Below, piece by piece: positions 1 through 6,100 of a stretch of DNA of 6,100 bases. This stretch comes from Planctomycetota bacterium (GTDB lineage Bacteria; Planctomycetota; Phycisphaerae; Sedimentisphaerales; Anaerohalosphaeraceae). Below the pieces are notes generated by a model. The model saw nothing but the letters and a program-made list of their open reading frames with translations. It had not been told where the DNA came from and ran no database searches. The stretch's first letter is position 1. Every line of letters starts with the position of its first letter. The stretch is from the NCBI GenBank assembly GCA_021160785.1, contig JAGHBX010000608.1, positions 1-6,100 on the forward strand, in the 5' to 3' direction. A program made the translations under genes and the position numbers.

Positions 1-14
1 ACGGCATCAGTTCC

Positions 15-2684
15 TCACCTTGCCGCATAAAAAACTGGAAAGAGGTCATAAGTGTCGTCGGCCATCAAAGGAGAATTATAAAGGCGGACGGTGCTAATCA
101 TACCGTCGAAAGCCCTGTTCAAATCATACCCTCTGATTCCTATGTTCAATCGACTGCTGGAAGAGTCCGGCGCCGGTGTTGCATAAGTACTCGATCCGGC
201 TGGTTGCCCGTCTACGTAAAAATCGACAGTATGTTTTTCGTCGTCATAAACCACAGCGACATGTTGCCATTTATCCAGGCTGATTACATCGGGGTCCGAC
301 CGCAGCACCCATCCGCCGTAAATCACGTATGACAACGACCGGCTGGATTCTTCGATAAACATGGAAAAACCTGTTGAACCATTGCCCTTGTCTACAATTC
401 TTCCCCAGCCGTTTTGTCCGAATCCTGCGGGATTGACGCAGGCGCTGATTGTCAAACTGCCCGTGAGGTTCATGCTTGAGTCGGTTCCGCAATTTACGTA
501 ATCGTCGACTCCGTCAAACATCAGGACGCCATACTCGGTCCATTGAGGCCCATTCACCAGGGCGCCGATATTTCCGTATTCCGAGGAATCGGCGACTACT
601 GAGCCGGATTGCTCATTGAACTTCCAGAAGGCTTTAAGGGCCGAGTTGTAATATGGAGTTGTCGTCGAGGCCATTACGTTTCCGGACAAATCTGAGATGT
701 TGCCGCATGTGAGCGTATAGGCCGGCGCGATGTGGCTCGAGGTCCTCAGGACTACACGGTCGCCGGCACTGTCTACGCCGGCGCTGATTATAGATATATC
801 GTTATCGATTTGATAATTATTGATGTCCTCGGCGGACAAAGGTTCGACAGCTTCGTTAAAGACAACCGTGACGGAGTTGACGGTTGACGCCACGGAAAGC
901 ACCGATGGGGCGCTGTCGTCGGTTTGCTTAACAACAACAGTGACAGTAACCGTATCGGTGTCGGTCATGCCTTCGTTATCGGTAACAGTCAGTGAGATCG
1001 TGTGTTGACCGGGGCGTAGTTCAACGACCGGGTCAACGCCGGCTGCTATTTCCGCATTGTCAAGGGTCCAGATATAGCGGACGATTTGGCCGTCGGCGTC
1101 GGTTGAGGCGGCAGCGTCAAGTGCAACCATCTCCGAGCCGCTATTATCAATATCGACGACAGTCTGGTTGACGCCGGCGTCGGCAACCGGCGGACGGTTG
1201 CCCGTCGTTTGGCCGTATTCGAAGCAACCGGCATCGGCGGGGCCAATGCGAGAGTTTTGGCGCAAATCTGTTTCGGGCGCCATGTTGTCGACGCCAAAAT
1301 CGATGGCGACGGATTGCGCGCTTAGCTGATATGGATATTCACCTGAGTACGGATAATGAGCTGAGGTTGAATTAAAGAAGTTTTTCCCGGCAAAACCCTC
1401 TTCGACAATACTGTTGCTTGTGGGCGAAAACTCATTATAAAAGCAGACCCATCCGCAACCGCTTGCTCCCAACCGGCCAAAAATGTTGCCGCCCTCGCTG
1501 ACCCTTTGCCAGTTTCCGTGCTCTTCCAGTTGAAATCTTCCGGTAACGATGTTGTTGTATATCGCCAGACCCGACCCGTCAGCGTTGCTTGCGAAAGTAA
1601 TTGTTACGTCATCGATAAATGTATTGTTTCGGAATATGCAATTGGGTCCCACATCGATGAACTCTGTCCACCATTGCGTGCCGGTGAAGTCGGAGGTCTT
1701 ATAGACAAGGTTGTTTTCGACGAGCATGTTCCGATATCCCTCGGCGCCGGCCCAGTCCTGATAGAATCGTATCGGTCTGGTGTTGCCGTAATTGTAAATG
1801 ATGTTTCCTCGAATAACGGTGTTATGGCTGTGTATCGCGATTCCGGAGCCGTGAACGCTCGGGTTCCAGTCGGCTCTCTGGTCGTGAATAACATTGTACT
1901 CAAGGACATAATTTTGCCCGCCGCCGGTTTGGATTCCGCTGCTCATTGTATCGTGGATGTGGCATTTGCTAACGACGATGCTGTCGCAGCTTTCCAGTTG
2001 TATGGCGTCGCCGGATTCCCCGCCGGAGTAGTAAATTTCACAACCTTCGATCAGGATGTGTTTGGCGGCCCTGGTGAAAATGTTTCCGTATGACGGGCCC
2101 GAACCTCCCTGGCGTCCGTGAGCTTTGCAGTCGATGATATCTACGTATGATCCATATTGGACTTTGATACAGGCGTCGTCGGAAGTGTTTTCGACATCAA
2201 AACCTTCGATAGCAATGTAGAAATTTGTGTTGCCGACGTTGTCTCTATAGATGCCGTCAAAGAAAATCCTTGAAAAGCGAGCTGAGTAGGGTGTGCTGCC
2301 GGGGTTGTTTCTATAAGTGATATAGTTGTTGCTTGTACCGTGTCGGTCGTTTGAAGTAAAGGTGGCCGTGCCGTAGTTGCCCGGCATAAGATTGACAATG
2401 TCGCCGGCGTTGACGGTTGATTTTGCTTTGTTTATCGTCCTCCATGGGTTGGATGCCGAACCTCCTGCCGAATCGTTACCGCCGGCGGGATCGACATAAT
2501 ACACTGCTGCCTGCGTCACGGCCGACGTCGCAAGGATTACCGCCATCAGCAGGCACAGAGTAATTGGCCACAAATGCAACCTCGCGCCGGGTTTCTTCAC
2601 TGCTTGAAATTCATCTCGTGATCGTTCCAGGCGTGCAACAGTATTGCACAGTATCGCTTTTTTACAGATTCTCTTCATTTCCAT
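15..2684 (-). CDS. Secreted right-handed beta-helix protein with PKD, Ig-like and LamG domains
   Basis: The protein has 889 residues from the ATG at 2684. That start has GGAAAG five bases upstream; a second ATG lies at 2678. An unusually long basic n-region (1-37) precedes a hydrophobic segment (about 38-56), with a likely signal peptidase site near residues 59-60. Residues 61-105 (starting VYYVDPAGGND) match the DUF1565/pectate-lyase-like opening. About 155-400 form parallel beta-helix coils with a stacked Cys/Asn column. A PKD-type domain follows (about 497-585; RPPVADAG, LTVTDNEG), then an SbsA-like Ig domain (about 591-676) and a LamG/concanavalin A-like domain (about 684-875; FDGVDDYV, WQHVAVVYD). 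No PEP-CTERM, dockerin or LPXTG tail is visible, so it is probably freely secreted or held by non-covalent binding. The fold suggests a polysaccharide lyase, epimerase or adhesin, but I cannot assign a catalytic residue or substrate. It is transcribed divergently from the exporter genes. No frameshift was seen. Confidence 0.9.
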   Translation of the reverse strand: MEMKRICKKAILCNTVARLERSRDEFQAVKKPGARLHLWPITLCLLMAVILATSAVTQAAVYYVDPAGGNDSAGGSASNPWRTINKAKSTVNAGDIVNLMPGNYGTATFTSNDRHGTSNNYITYRNNPGSTPYSARFSRIFFDGIYRDNVGNTNFYIAIEGFDVENTSDDACIKVQYGSYVDIIDCKAHGRQGGSGPSYGNIFTRAAKHILIEGCEIYYSGGESGDAIQLESCDSIVVSKCHIHDTMSSGIQTGGGQNYVLEYNVIHDQRADWNPSVHGSGIAIHSHNTVIRGNIIYNYGNTRPIRFYQDWAGAEGYRNMLVENNLVYKTSDFTGTQWWTEFIDVGPNCIFRNNTFIDDVTITFASNADGSGLAIYNNIVTGRFQLEEHGNWQRVSEGGNIFGRLGASGCGWVCFYNEFSPTSNSIVEEGFAGKNFFNSTSAHYPYSGEYPYQLSAQSVAIDFGVDNMAPETDLRQNSRIGPADAGCFEYGQTTGNRPPVADAGVNQTVVDIDNSGSEMVALDAAASTDADGQIVRYIWTLDNAEIAAGVDPVVELRPGQHTISLTVTDNEGMTDTDTVTVTVVVKQTDDSAPSVLSVASTVNSVTVVFNEAVEPLSAEDINNYQIDNDISIISAGVDSAGDRVVLRTSSHIAPAYTLTCGNISDLSGNVMASTTTPYYNSALKAFWKFNEQSGSVVADSSEYGNIGALVNGPQWTEYGVLMFDGVDDYVNCGTDSSMNLTGSLTISACVNPAGFGQNGWGRIVDKGNGSTGFSMFIEESSRSLSYVIYGGWVLRSDPDVISLDKWQHVAVVYDDEKHTVDFYVDGQPAGSSTYATPAPDSSSSRLNIGIRGYDLNRAFDGMISTVRLYNSPLMADDTYDLFPVFYAAR

Positions 2685-2700
2685 GTACACTTTCCAATAA

Positions 2701-2722
2701 ACATAAACTAAACATAAACAAA
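2701..2722. repeat. Two-copy 11-base tandem repeat in the leader of the beta-helix gene
   Basis: ACATAAACTAA is followed directly by ACATAAACAAA, differing at one of 11 positions. The repeat ends 17 bases upstream of the ATG at 2684, just before the GGAAAG ribosome binding site. It makes the leader AT-rich and probably unstructured in front of the start codon. It could be a protein-binding site or only low-complexity sequence. Confidence 0.5.
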
Positions 2723-2752
2723 AATGATTTAACAGGTTACGGTCACTTAGAG

Positions 2753-2767
2753 TGGGGACTTTCCCCA
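2753..2767 (-). promoter_or_regulatory. Short perfect hairpin in the beta-helix gene leader
   Basis: Read on the minus strand, TGGGGA-AAG-TCCCCA forms a 6-bp stem with a 3-base loop, about 70 bases upstream of the ATG at 2684. It is not followed by a T run, so it is not an intrinsic terminator. If the promoter lies further upstream, this stem would sit in the 5' untranslated RNA; otherwise it could be an operator. Its function is unknown. Confidence 0.4.
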
Positions 2768-3187
2768 TACAATAACTAACAAGCGAACAGCAAATTCCAT
2801 GTAATTTGCGGCGTAGTCCGGCCACGTCCGTATATGCCGCCCCATCTATAGGACTCACCGGGTTCTGACTTCTTAATATAGCCCAATACCGCAGATATAG
2901 TGAAGCACCCTCAACTTACCAGGCCCCTACGTGAGTCTATTAAATTTTGTTAGCAAAAAAAGTTAATTTTCGCAAACGAGTTACACATATATATCTACTC
3001 TTTTGGACTATGCCTTTACCATCGGCTTGATTTTTGAGAAAATTCAGATCTGATCTTTTCGTCTAAGGCCGTTCCTTTTTTTCTAATTCTCGATTTTAGT
3101 TAATTCACACTGTCCCTTTGCCGACGCATCACCTGATTATGAATTGTTAGGGGAAGCAATTTGGGGGTAGTTGTACTTACGATGTTC

Positions 3188-3221
3188 TGGTTGTCGGCTG
3201 TTTTCGTTATATCGGCAACAG
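3188..3221. other. Imperfect hairpin in the divergent spacer
   Basis: CTGGTTGTCGG (3188-3198 region) can pair with TCGGCAACAG (3212-3221), allowing one bulged G and one G-U pair. This gives a stem of roughly nine pairs with a loop of about 15 bases. The following sequence, GTTTTAACC, is only a weak T run. It may be a regulatory RNA element upstream of the propeller gene, or chance pairing. Confidence 0.25.
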
Positions 3222-3336
3222 TTTTAACCGCCGCATAATAGCCGCTCAAACATGCTGCAGCACTGCATCAATTACGATGTAGCTGTGTTGAGTAAGACAT
3301 TCTCAACTTTCCCTTAAGAATATATAAAAAAGAGAA

Positions 3337-3361
3337 GTCGGCGCCGCCGACGGGGACGGAG
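3337..3361 (+). promoter_or_regulatory. Hairpin abutting the ribosome binding site of the propeller gene
   Basis: GTCGGC-GCC-GCCGAC (3337-3351) is a perfect 6-bp GC-rich stem with a 3-base loop. It is followed at once by GGGGACGGAG (3352-3361), the purine-rich Shine-Dalgarno region for the ATG at 3365. The GGGG part is about nine bases from the start codon and the GGAG only three. The stem leaves the binding site itself unpaired, so it could keep it open, stabilise the 5' end of the message, or bind a protein. Confidence 0.45.
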
Positions 3362-3364
3362 TCT

Positions 3365-4363
3365 ATGAACACCAATACAAAATGCCGGGATAAGAAGAAT
3401 ATCAGACGCATTGCTGCGTTCGTAATTACCTGCATTGCAATTGCCTGCTGCATTCTCGCTGCCTGGTATGTTGGCGCGAAACGTCGAATACCGTTCGTGA
3501 AGAGAGTTGGTGAGTATTCTATCGGAATATACACGGGCACAAGTCCGTTCGATCTTTCGCCTTGCCCGGAAGTCAACAATCCTGTTTTAACCGCTCGTGA
3601 TGTGTCAGATGTATCCGCAGGATTTGTAGCGGACCCCTTTATGGTCAGAGAAAACGGTATGTGGTATATGTTCTTTGAGGTGTGGAATAATTCAACAACG
3701 CAAGGGGATATAGGGCTTGCCGCCAGTAAAGACGGGTGTAACTGGACATACAGGCAAATTGTCCTGGACGAACCTTTTCATTTGTCCTACCCCAACGTTT
3801 TTAAATGGAACGACGAGTATTATATGATCCCGGAAACCCGGCTTGCCTATGCCGTGCGTTTGTACAAAGCCGTTGAGTTTCCTCAGCGGTGGACATACGT
3901 CAAAGACATGGTAACGGGAAACTATCTGGATCCTTCCATTTTTCACGATGGCCGGCGCTGGTGGATGTTTGTCTCTGAAAGATGCGATGTCCTCCACCTG
4001 TTTTACGCTGATGATTTAACCGGCCCCTGGTTCAGGCATCCCGAGAGTCCCGTGATAACATTGGATGGGAATATCGCCAGGCCGGGTGGGCCGATCCTGC
4101 GGTACGATGGCCGAGTGTACAGATTTACACAAGACTGCGACCCCACATACGGCAATCAGGTGCGTGCATTTGAAATCACAGAGCTGACAACCAACAGTTA
4201 TAAAGAAACGCCGGTTCCCAACAATCCCATATTGAAAGCGACCGGGCAGGGCTGGAACGCCGAAAAAATGCACCAACTGGACCCGCACAAACTCGATACG
4301 GGCGGATGGATTGCCGCCGTTGACGGATATGGCAACAGGCTTGTATTCGGCTTTGAATACTAA
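3365..4363 (+). CDS. Membrane-anchored five-bladed beta-propeller protein, GINT1_N-like
   Basis: The protein has 332 residues. Basic residues at 7-15 (CRDKKNIRR) precede one hydrophobic segment (about 16-37), followed by more basic residues (39-47). This is a signal anchor or uncleaved signal, and the propeller probably faces the periplasm. The rest resembles the N-terminal domain of glucosamine inositolphosphorylceramide transferase 1 and the GH43/GH32-like five-bladed propeller fold. Five blade-type motifs can be counted: ADPF (89-92), SYPNVF (141-146) with EYYMIPE (151-157), LDPSIF (188-193) with WWMF (199-202), RPGGPIL (239-245), and HQLDPH (303-308). In bacteria this domain is found in glycan loci; here it stands alone, without a partner transferase domain. 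It lies 32 bases before the permease gene, so it likely acts on or binds the exported glycan. Whether it is a transferase, hydrolase or lectin cannot be told. The start is set by ATG with GGGGACGGAG upstream. Confidence 0.88.
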   Translation: MNTNTKCRDKKNIRRIAAFVITCIAIACCILAAWYVGAKRRIPFVKRVGEYSIGIYTGTSPFDLSPCPEVNNPVLTARDVSDVSAGFVADPFMVRENGMWYMFFEVWNNSTTQGDIGLAASKDGCNWTYRQIVLDEPFHLSYPNVFKWNDEYYMIPETRLAYAVRLYKAVEFPQRWTYVKDMVTGNYLDPSIFHDGRRWWMFVSERCDVLHLFYADDLTGPWFRHPESPVITLDGNIARPGGPILRYDGRVYRFTQDCDPTYGNQVRAFEITELTTNSYKETPVPNNPILKATGQGWNAEKMHQLDPHKLDTGGWIAAVDGYGNRLVFGFEY

Positions 4364-4379
4364 GATGCAAAATACTCTT

Positions 4380-4386
4380 GGGGAGA
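4380..4386 (+). promoter_or_regulatory. Ribosome binding site that supports a TTG start for the permease
   Basis: GGGGAGA lies nine bases before the TTG at 4396. The other in-frame candidates are less well served. The TTG at 4378 overlaps this site, and the ATG at 4429 has no purine-rich stretch at proper distance. Confidence 0.55.
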
Positions 4387-4395
4387 AGTTTCCAT

Positions 4396-5265
4396 TTGAA
4401 AACGTTTCCAGCAAAACCGCATGACAGCATGCAGGAAGTGATATACACTCCGGGTTCGCATAAAAAAACGGGTTTGAGGCAGTGGCGGCAAATGGTCATT
4501 GAACTCGTCGGGGGCAGGGAGCTTATATGGCGTTTTTTCCTGCGGGAATTTTCGGCACGTTACAGACAGTCCTTTTTCGGCTACCTGTGGGCGGTCATAC
4601 CGGCAATCGCAACCGCAGCAACCTTTACATATCTAAATCACAGCGGCACACTTCCGATAGCAAGAACCGATATACCTTATCCTGTCTACGTTTTATTGGG
4701 CATGACAGTGTGGCAGCTTTTCGCCACGGGGCTCACCAGAAGCGCTCAATGCCTGGTCAACGCCCGTGCAATCATCACACAGATCAACTTTTCACGCGAG
4801 TCGCTGGTGATAGCCGCCTTTTGTGAAGCGGCGTTCAATTTTCTGATTCGCATTGTTGTGATAGCGGCGGCCTTTGTCTGGTTCAAAGTCGTACCGGCAT
4901 GGACGGTTCTTTTGGCGCCGTTGATGCTGATCCCACTTGCCGCAATGATCATAGGCTTTGGTTTTATTCTGGCGCTGGCAAACGGAGTTTTTCGAGACAT
5001 CGGCAATTCACTGACGATGCTTCTGACCTTTGCAATGTTCCTGACTCCGGTGGTATACCCTCCTCCCAGCCAGGGGGCCAAAGTGCTCATCAACTATTTG
5101 AACCCGGTCAGTCCATTTGTCATTGCGGCGCGCGATCTCGCTATCCGGGGCCGGCTGAGTCAGCCGACGGCATTGTTGTGGGCAAGCGTCTTCGGTGTTT
5201 TGGTTTGTTTAATATGCTGGCGTATCTTTCATCTTGCCATGTCGCGTATTGCAGAGAGAGTTTGA
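4396..5265 (+). CDS. ABC-2 type polysaccharide exporter permease (Wzm-like)
   Basis: This is the inner-membrane channel subunit of a Wzm/Wzt-type exporter, which carries a polysaccharide or lipid-linked glycan out of the cytoplasm. It has 289 residues from the TTG at 4396, a normal length for the family. An amphipathic cytoplasmic N-terminus ends in the family-typical stretch ELIWRFFLREFSARYRQSFF (42-61). About six membrane segments follow, near 62-81, 96-115, 137-163, 170-197, 205-221 and 260-279. The loop FRDIGN (199-204) and the LNPVSPF motif (235-241) are typical of O-antigen/teichoic-acid exporter permeases. The start is uncertain: TTG 4396 fits the ribosome binding site, while ATG 4429 would give a 278-residue protein beginning MQEVIYTP, also a family-like start. 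It is followed after three bases by its ATPase, which implies translational coupling. Confidence 0.92.
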   Translation: MKTFPAKPHDSMQEVIYTPGSHKKTGLRQWRQMVIELVGGRELIWRFFLREFSARYRQSFFGYLWAVIPAIATAATFTYLNHSGTLPIARTDIPYPVYVLLGMTVWQLFATGLTRSAQCLVNARAIITQINFSRESLVIAAFCEAAFNFLIRIVVIAAAFVWFKVVPAWTVLLAPLMLIPLAAMIIGFGFILALANGVFRDIGNSLTMLLTFAMFLTPVVYPPPSQGAKVLINYLNPVSPFVIAARDLAIRGRLSQPTALLWASVFGVLVCLICWRIFHLAMSRIAERV

Positions 5266-5268
5266 GAG

Positions 5269-6100
5269 ATGAGTGATTACATTGCCATTGGCATTGACGG
5301 CGTATCCAAAAAGTTCTGCCGTGATTTGAAGCGATCGATGCGGTACGGCTTTTCGGATGTGCTAAAGGATACTGTCGGTTTTCGTGTCAGATCGGACGTT
5401 CTGCGCAAGAAGGAATTCTGGGCAATAGACGAAATATCACTCGAGATCAAAAAAGGCGAAAGATTTGGAATCATTGGTCCCAATGGTTCAGGGAAAACCA
5501 CACTTTTGAAGATGATAAACGGAATATATGGGCCTGACAAAGGGTCAATTTCAGTCAAAGGCAGAGTCGGCGCATTGATTGCTGTGGGCGCCGGGTTTCA
5601 CCCTCAATTGACCGGCAGAGAGAATATCTACATCAACGGTGCGATTCTTGGAATGAGCAGACGTCAGATCAAAAACAGATTTGACCGTATAGTCGAATTC
5701 GCCGGGCTTGGGGACTTTCTCGACACCCCGGTTAAATTCTATTCGAGTGGGATGTTTGTAAAGCTGGGTTTTGCAGTAGCTGCACATTGCGAGCCGGACA
5801 TTCTGTTGGTAGATGAAGTTCTGGCGGTTGGCGACATCGCATTTCAGGCAAAGTGTTTGACTCGGCTGGAAGAACTGAAGAACAGAGGTGTTACTACACT
5901 GCTCGTTTCACATCATATGCCGAAGATCGGCAGTTTCTGCGAACGAGTGCTTTATCTATCGGGCGGCAGGGTGAAAATCCTCGCAGAACCTCACATAGCA
6001 ATTAACGCCCTGGAGAGTGACATGCACCATACAAAGGGTCGGATCAAAGGCAACGCTCAGTGCCCCGGCTACACGCCGCTCGGAGGCGCCAGGATCGAGA
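5269..6100 (+). CDS. Polysaccharide ABC exporter ATP-binding protein (Wzt-like), 3' end outside window
   Basis: This is the ATPase partner of the preceding permease; 277 codons are visible and no stop occurs before the window edge. Starting at ATG 5269, with GAGAGAG eight bases upstream, it carries every nucleotide-binding motif. They are Walker A GPNGSGKT (70-77, K76), a Q-loop region HPQLTGREN (111-119), signature YSSGM (158-162), Walker B ILLVDE (178-183, catalytic E183), D-loop (184-189) and H-loop histidine H215. The relaxed signature and the VGAGFHPQLTGRENIYING region are characteristic of O-antigen, capsule and teichoic-acid exporters. An insert of about 30 residues before W51 is common in one Wzt subgroup. 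The domain ends near residue 250. Past it, the sequence around 265-277 (CPGYTPLGGARIE) looks like the approach to a C-terminal Wzt carbohydrate-recognition domain, which would select the exported glycan, but too little is visible to be sure. Confidence 0.93.
   Translation, partial: MSDYIAIGIDGVSKKFCRDLKRSMRYGFSDVLKDTVGFRVRSDVLRKKEFWAIDEISLEIKKGERFGIIGPNGSGKTTLLKMINGIYGPDKGSISVKGRVGALIAVGAGFHPQLTGRENIYINGAILGMSRRQIKNRFDRIVEFAGLGDFLDTPVKFYSSGMFVKLGFAVAAHCEPDILLVDEVLAVGDIAFQAKCLTRLEELKNRGVTTLLVSHHMPKIGSFCERVLYLSGGRVKILAEPHIAINALESDMHHTKGRIKGNAQCPGYTPLGGARIE

Larger units (their letters stand above)
2685..3364. other. 680-base divergent intergenic region without a convincing gene
   Basis: This spacer separates the two divergent units and must hold the control regions for both. 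The part from about 2935 to 3110 is clearly AT-rich. No tRNA, rRNA or recognised riboswitch class was found; I looked for the c-di-GMP-I, cobalamin and TPP core motifs. It contains an 11-base tandem repeat (2701-2722), a short hairpin (2753-2767), an imperfect hairpin (3188-3221), a perfect 10-base palindrome TCAGATCTGA (3044-3053), a small inverted repeat AATTG/CAATT (3142-3161) and a hairpin next to the propeller gene's ribosome binding site (3337-3351). A TATATA box at 3321-3326 could be a -10 element, but I see no matching -35 box at normal spacing. No sigma-54 (GG-N10-GC) site was convincing. Promoters therefore remain unplaced. Confidence 0.75.

Noticed and set aside
1506..2093. A 195-codon open frame on the plus strand opposite the beta-helix gene
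   Set aside because: It lies fully antisense to well-supported beta-helix coils and shows no recognisable domain. Its valine-rich composition is explained by the coding bias of the other strand.
2685..2858. Upstream extension of the beta-helix gene to a GTG at 2858
   Set aside because: The added 58 residues are Cys-, Tyr- and Leu-rich with no domain character. They would place a signal peptide nearly 100 residues into the protein. The GTG lacks a ribosome binding site, whereas ATG 2684 has one.
2755..2867. RNase P RNA-like words on the minus strand (CAGAACCCGG and GGGGAAAGTCC)
   Set aside because: They occur in the wrong order and only about 100 bases apart. The other conserved RNase P regions, such as an ACAGAAA-GCCTA block, are absent. 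The resemblance is probably chance.
3044..3053. Perfect palindrome TCAGATCTGA as an operator
   Set aside because: A 10-base palindrome alone, with no second copy and no linked promoter, is too weak to call as a regulator site.
3188..3221. Hairpin as an intrinsic terminator
   Set aside because: No gene ends just before it on either strand, and the following T run is short and interrupted.
3268..3579. A 103-codon minus-strand frame over the start of the propeller gene
   Set aside because: It is antisense to the signal anchor and first blade, has no domain, and no ribosome binding site was recognised.
4365..4424. A 19-codon frame beginning ATG one base after the propeller gene's stop
   Set aside because: It overlaps the permease start in another frame, is very short and lacks its own ribosome binding site. 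It may at most aid coupling by chance.
1..6100. CRISPR array, insertion sequence ends, tRNA or rRNA
   Set aside because: No spaced direct repeats, transposase, terminal inverted repeats with target duplications, or RNA-gene signatures were seen.

Overview
The window looks like a surface-polysaccharide or cell-envelope locus from a Gram-negative-type, environmental bacterium. The best guess is a member of the Planctomycetota (Phycisphaerae-like) or a related PVC lineage. That guess rests on the style of the large secreted protein (DUF1565-type beta-helix, then PKD, Ig-like and LamG domains), the moderate GC of the genes with AT-rich spacers, and a Wzm/Wzt-type exporter. No rRNA, tRNA or phylogenetic marker is present, so the taxonomy is an inference.

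Layout: a long minus-strand gene (15-2684) encodes an 889-residue exported, multidomain right-handed beta-helix protein. It is followed by a 680-base divergent spacer (2685-3364). The spacer holds no convincing gene, but it contains several short inverted repeats and an 11-base tandem repeat. From 3365 to the right edge, three plus-strand genes run close together: a membrane-anchored five-bladed beta-propeller protein related to the N-terminal domain of glucosamine inositolphosphorylceramide transferase (GINT1_N-like; 3365-4363), an ABC-2 type polysaccharide exporter permease (Wzm-like; 4396-5265), and its ATPase (Wzt-like; 5269 to beyond the window). The gaps are 32 and 3 bases, which suggests one transcription unit.

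How they may work together: the permease and ATPase should form a Wzm/Wzt-type pump that moves a finished or lipid-linked glycan across the inner membrane. The propeller protein is probably held at the membrane with its propeller outside the cytoplasm, and could bind or modify that glycan. The divergent beta-helix protein is secreted and has a carbohydrate-lyase-like fold plus adhesive or glycan-binding modules, so it could act on or stick to extracellular polysaccharide. No catalytic activity can be proven from sequence alone for either of these two.

Nothing here is clearly a new system. The points most worth a second look are the stand-alone, membrane-anchored GINT1-like propeller inside an exporter operon, and the structured-looking leader of the beta-helix gene. 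The Cys-to-Asn ladder in the beta-helix and the hairpin abutting the ribosome binding site of the propeller gene also deserve attention.
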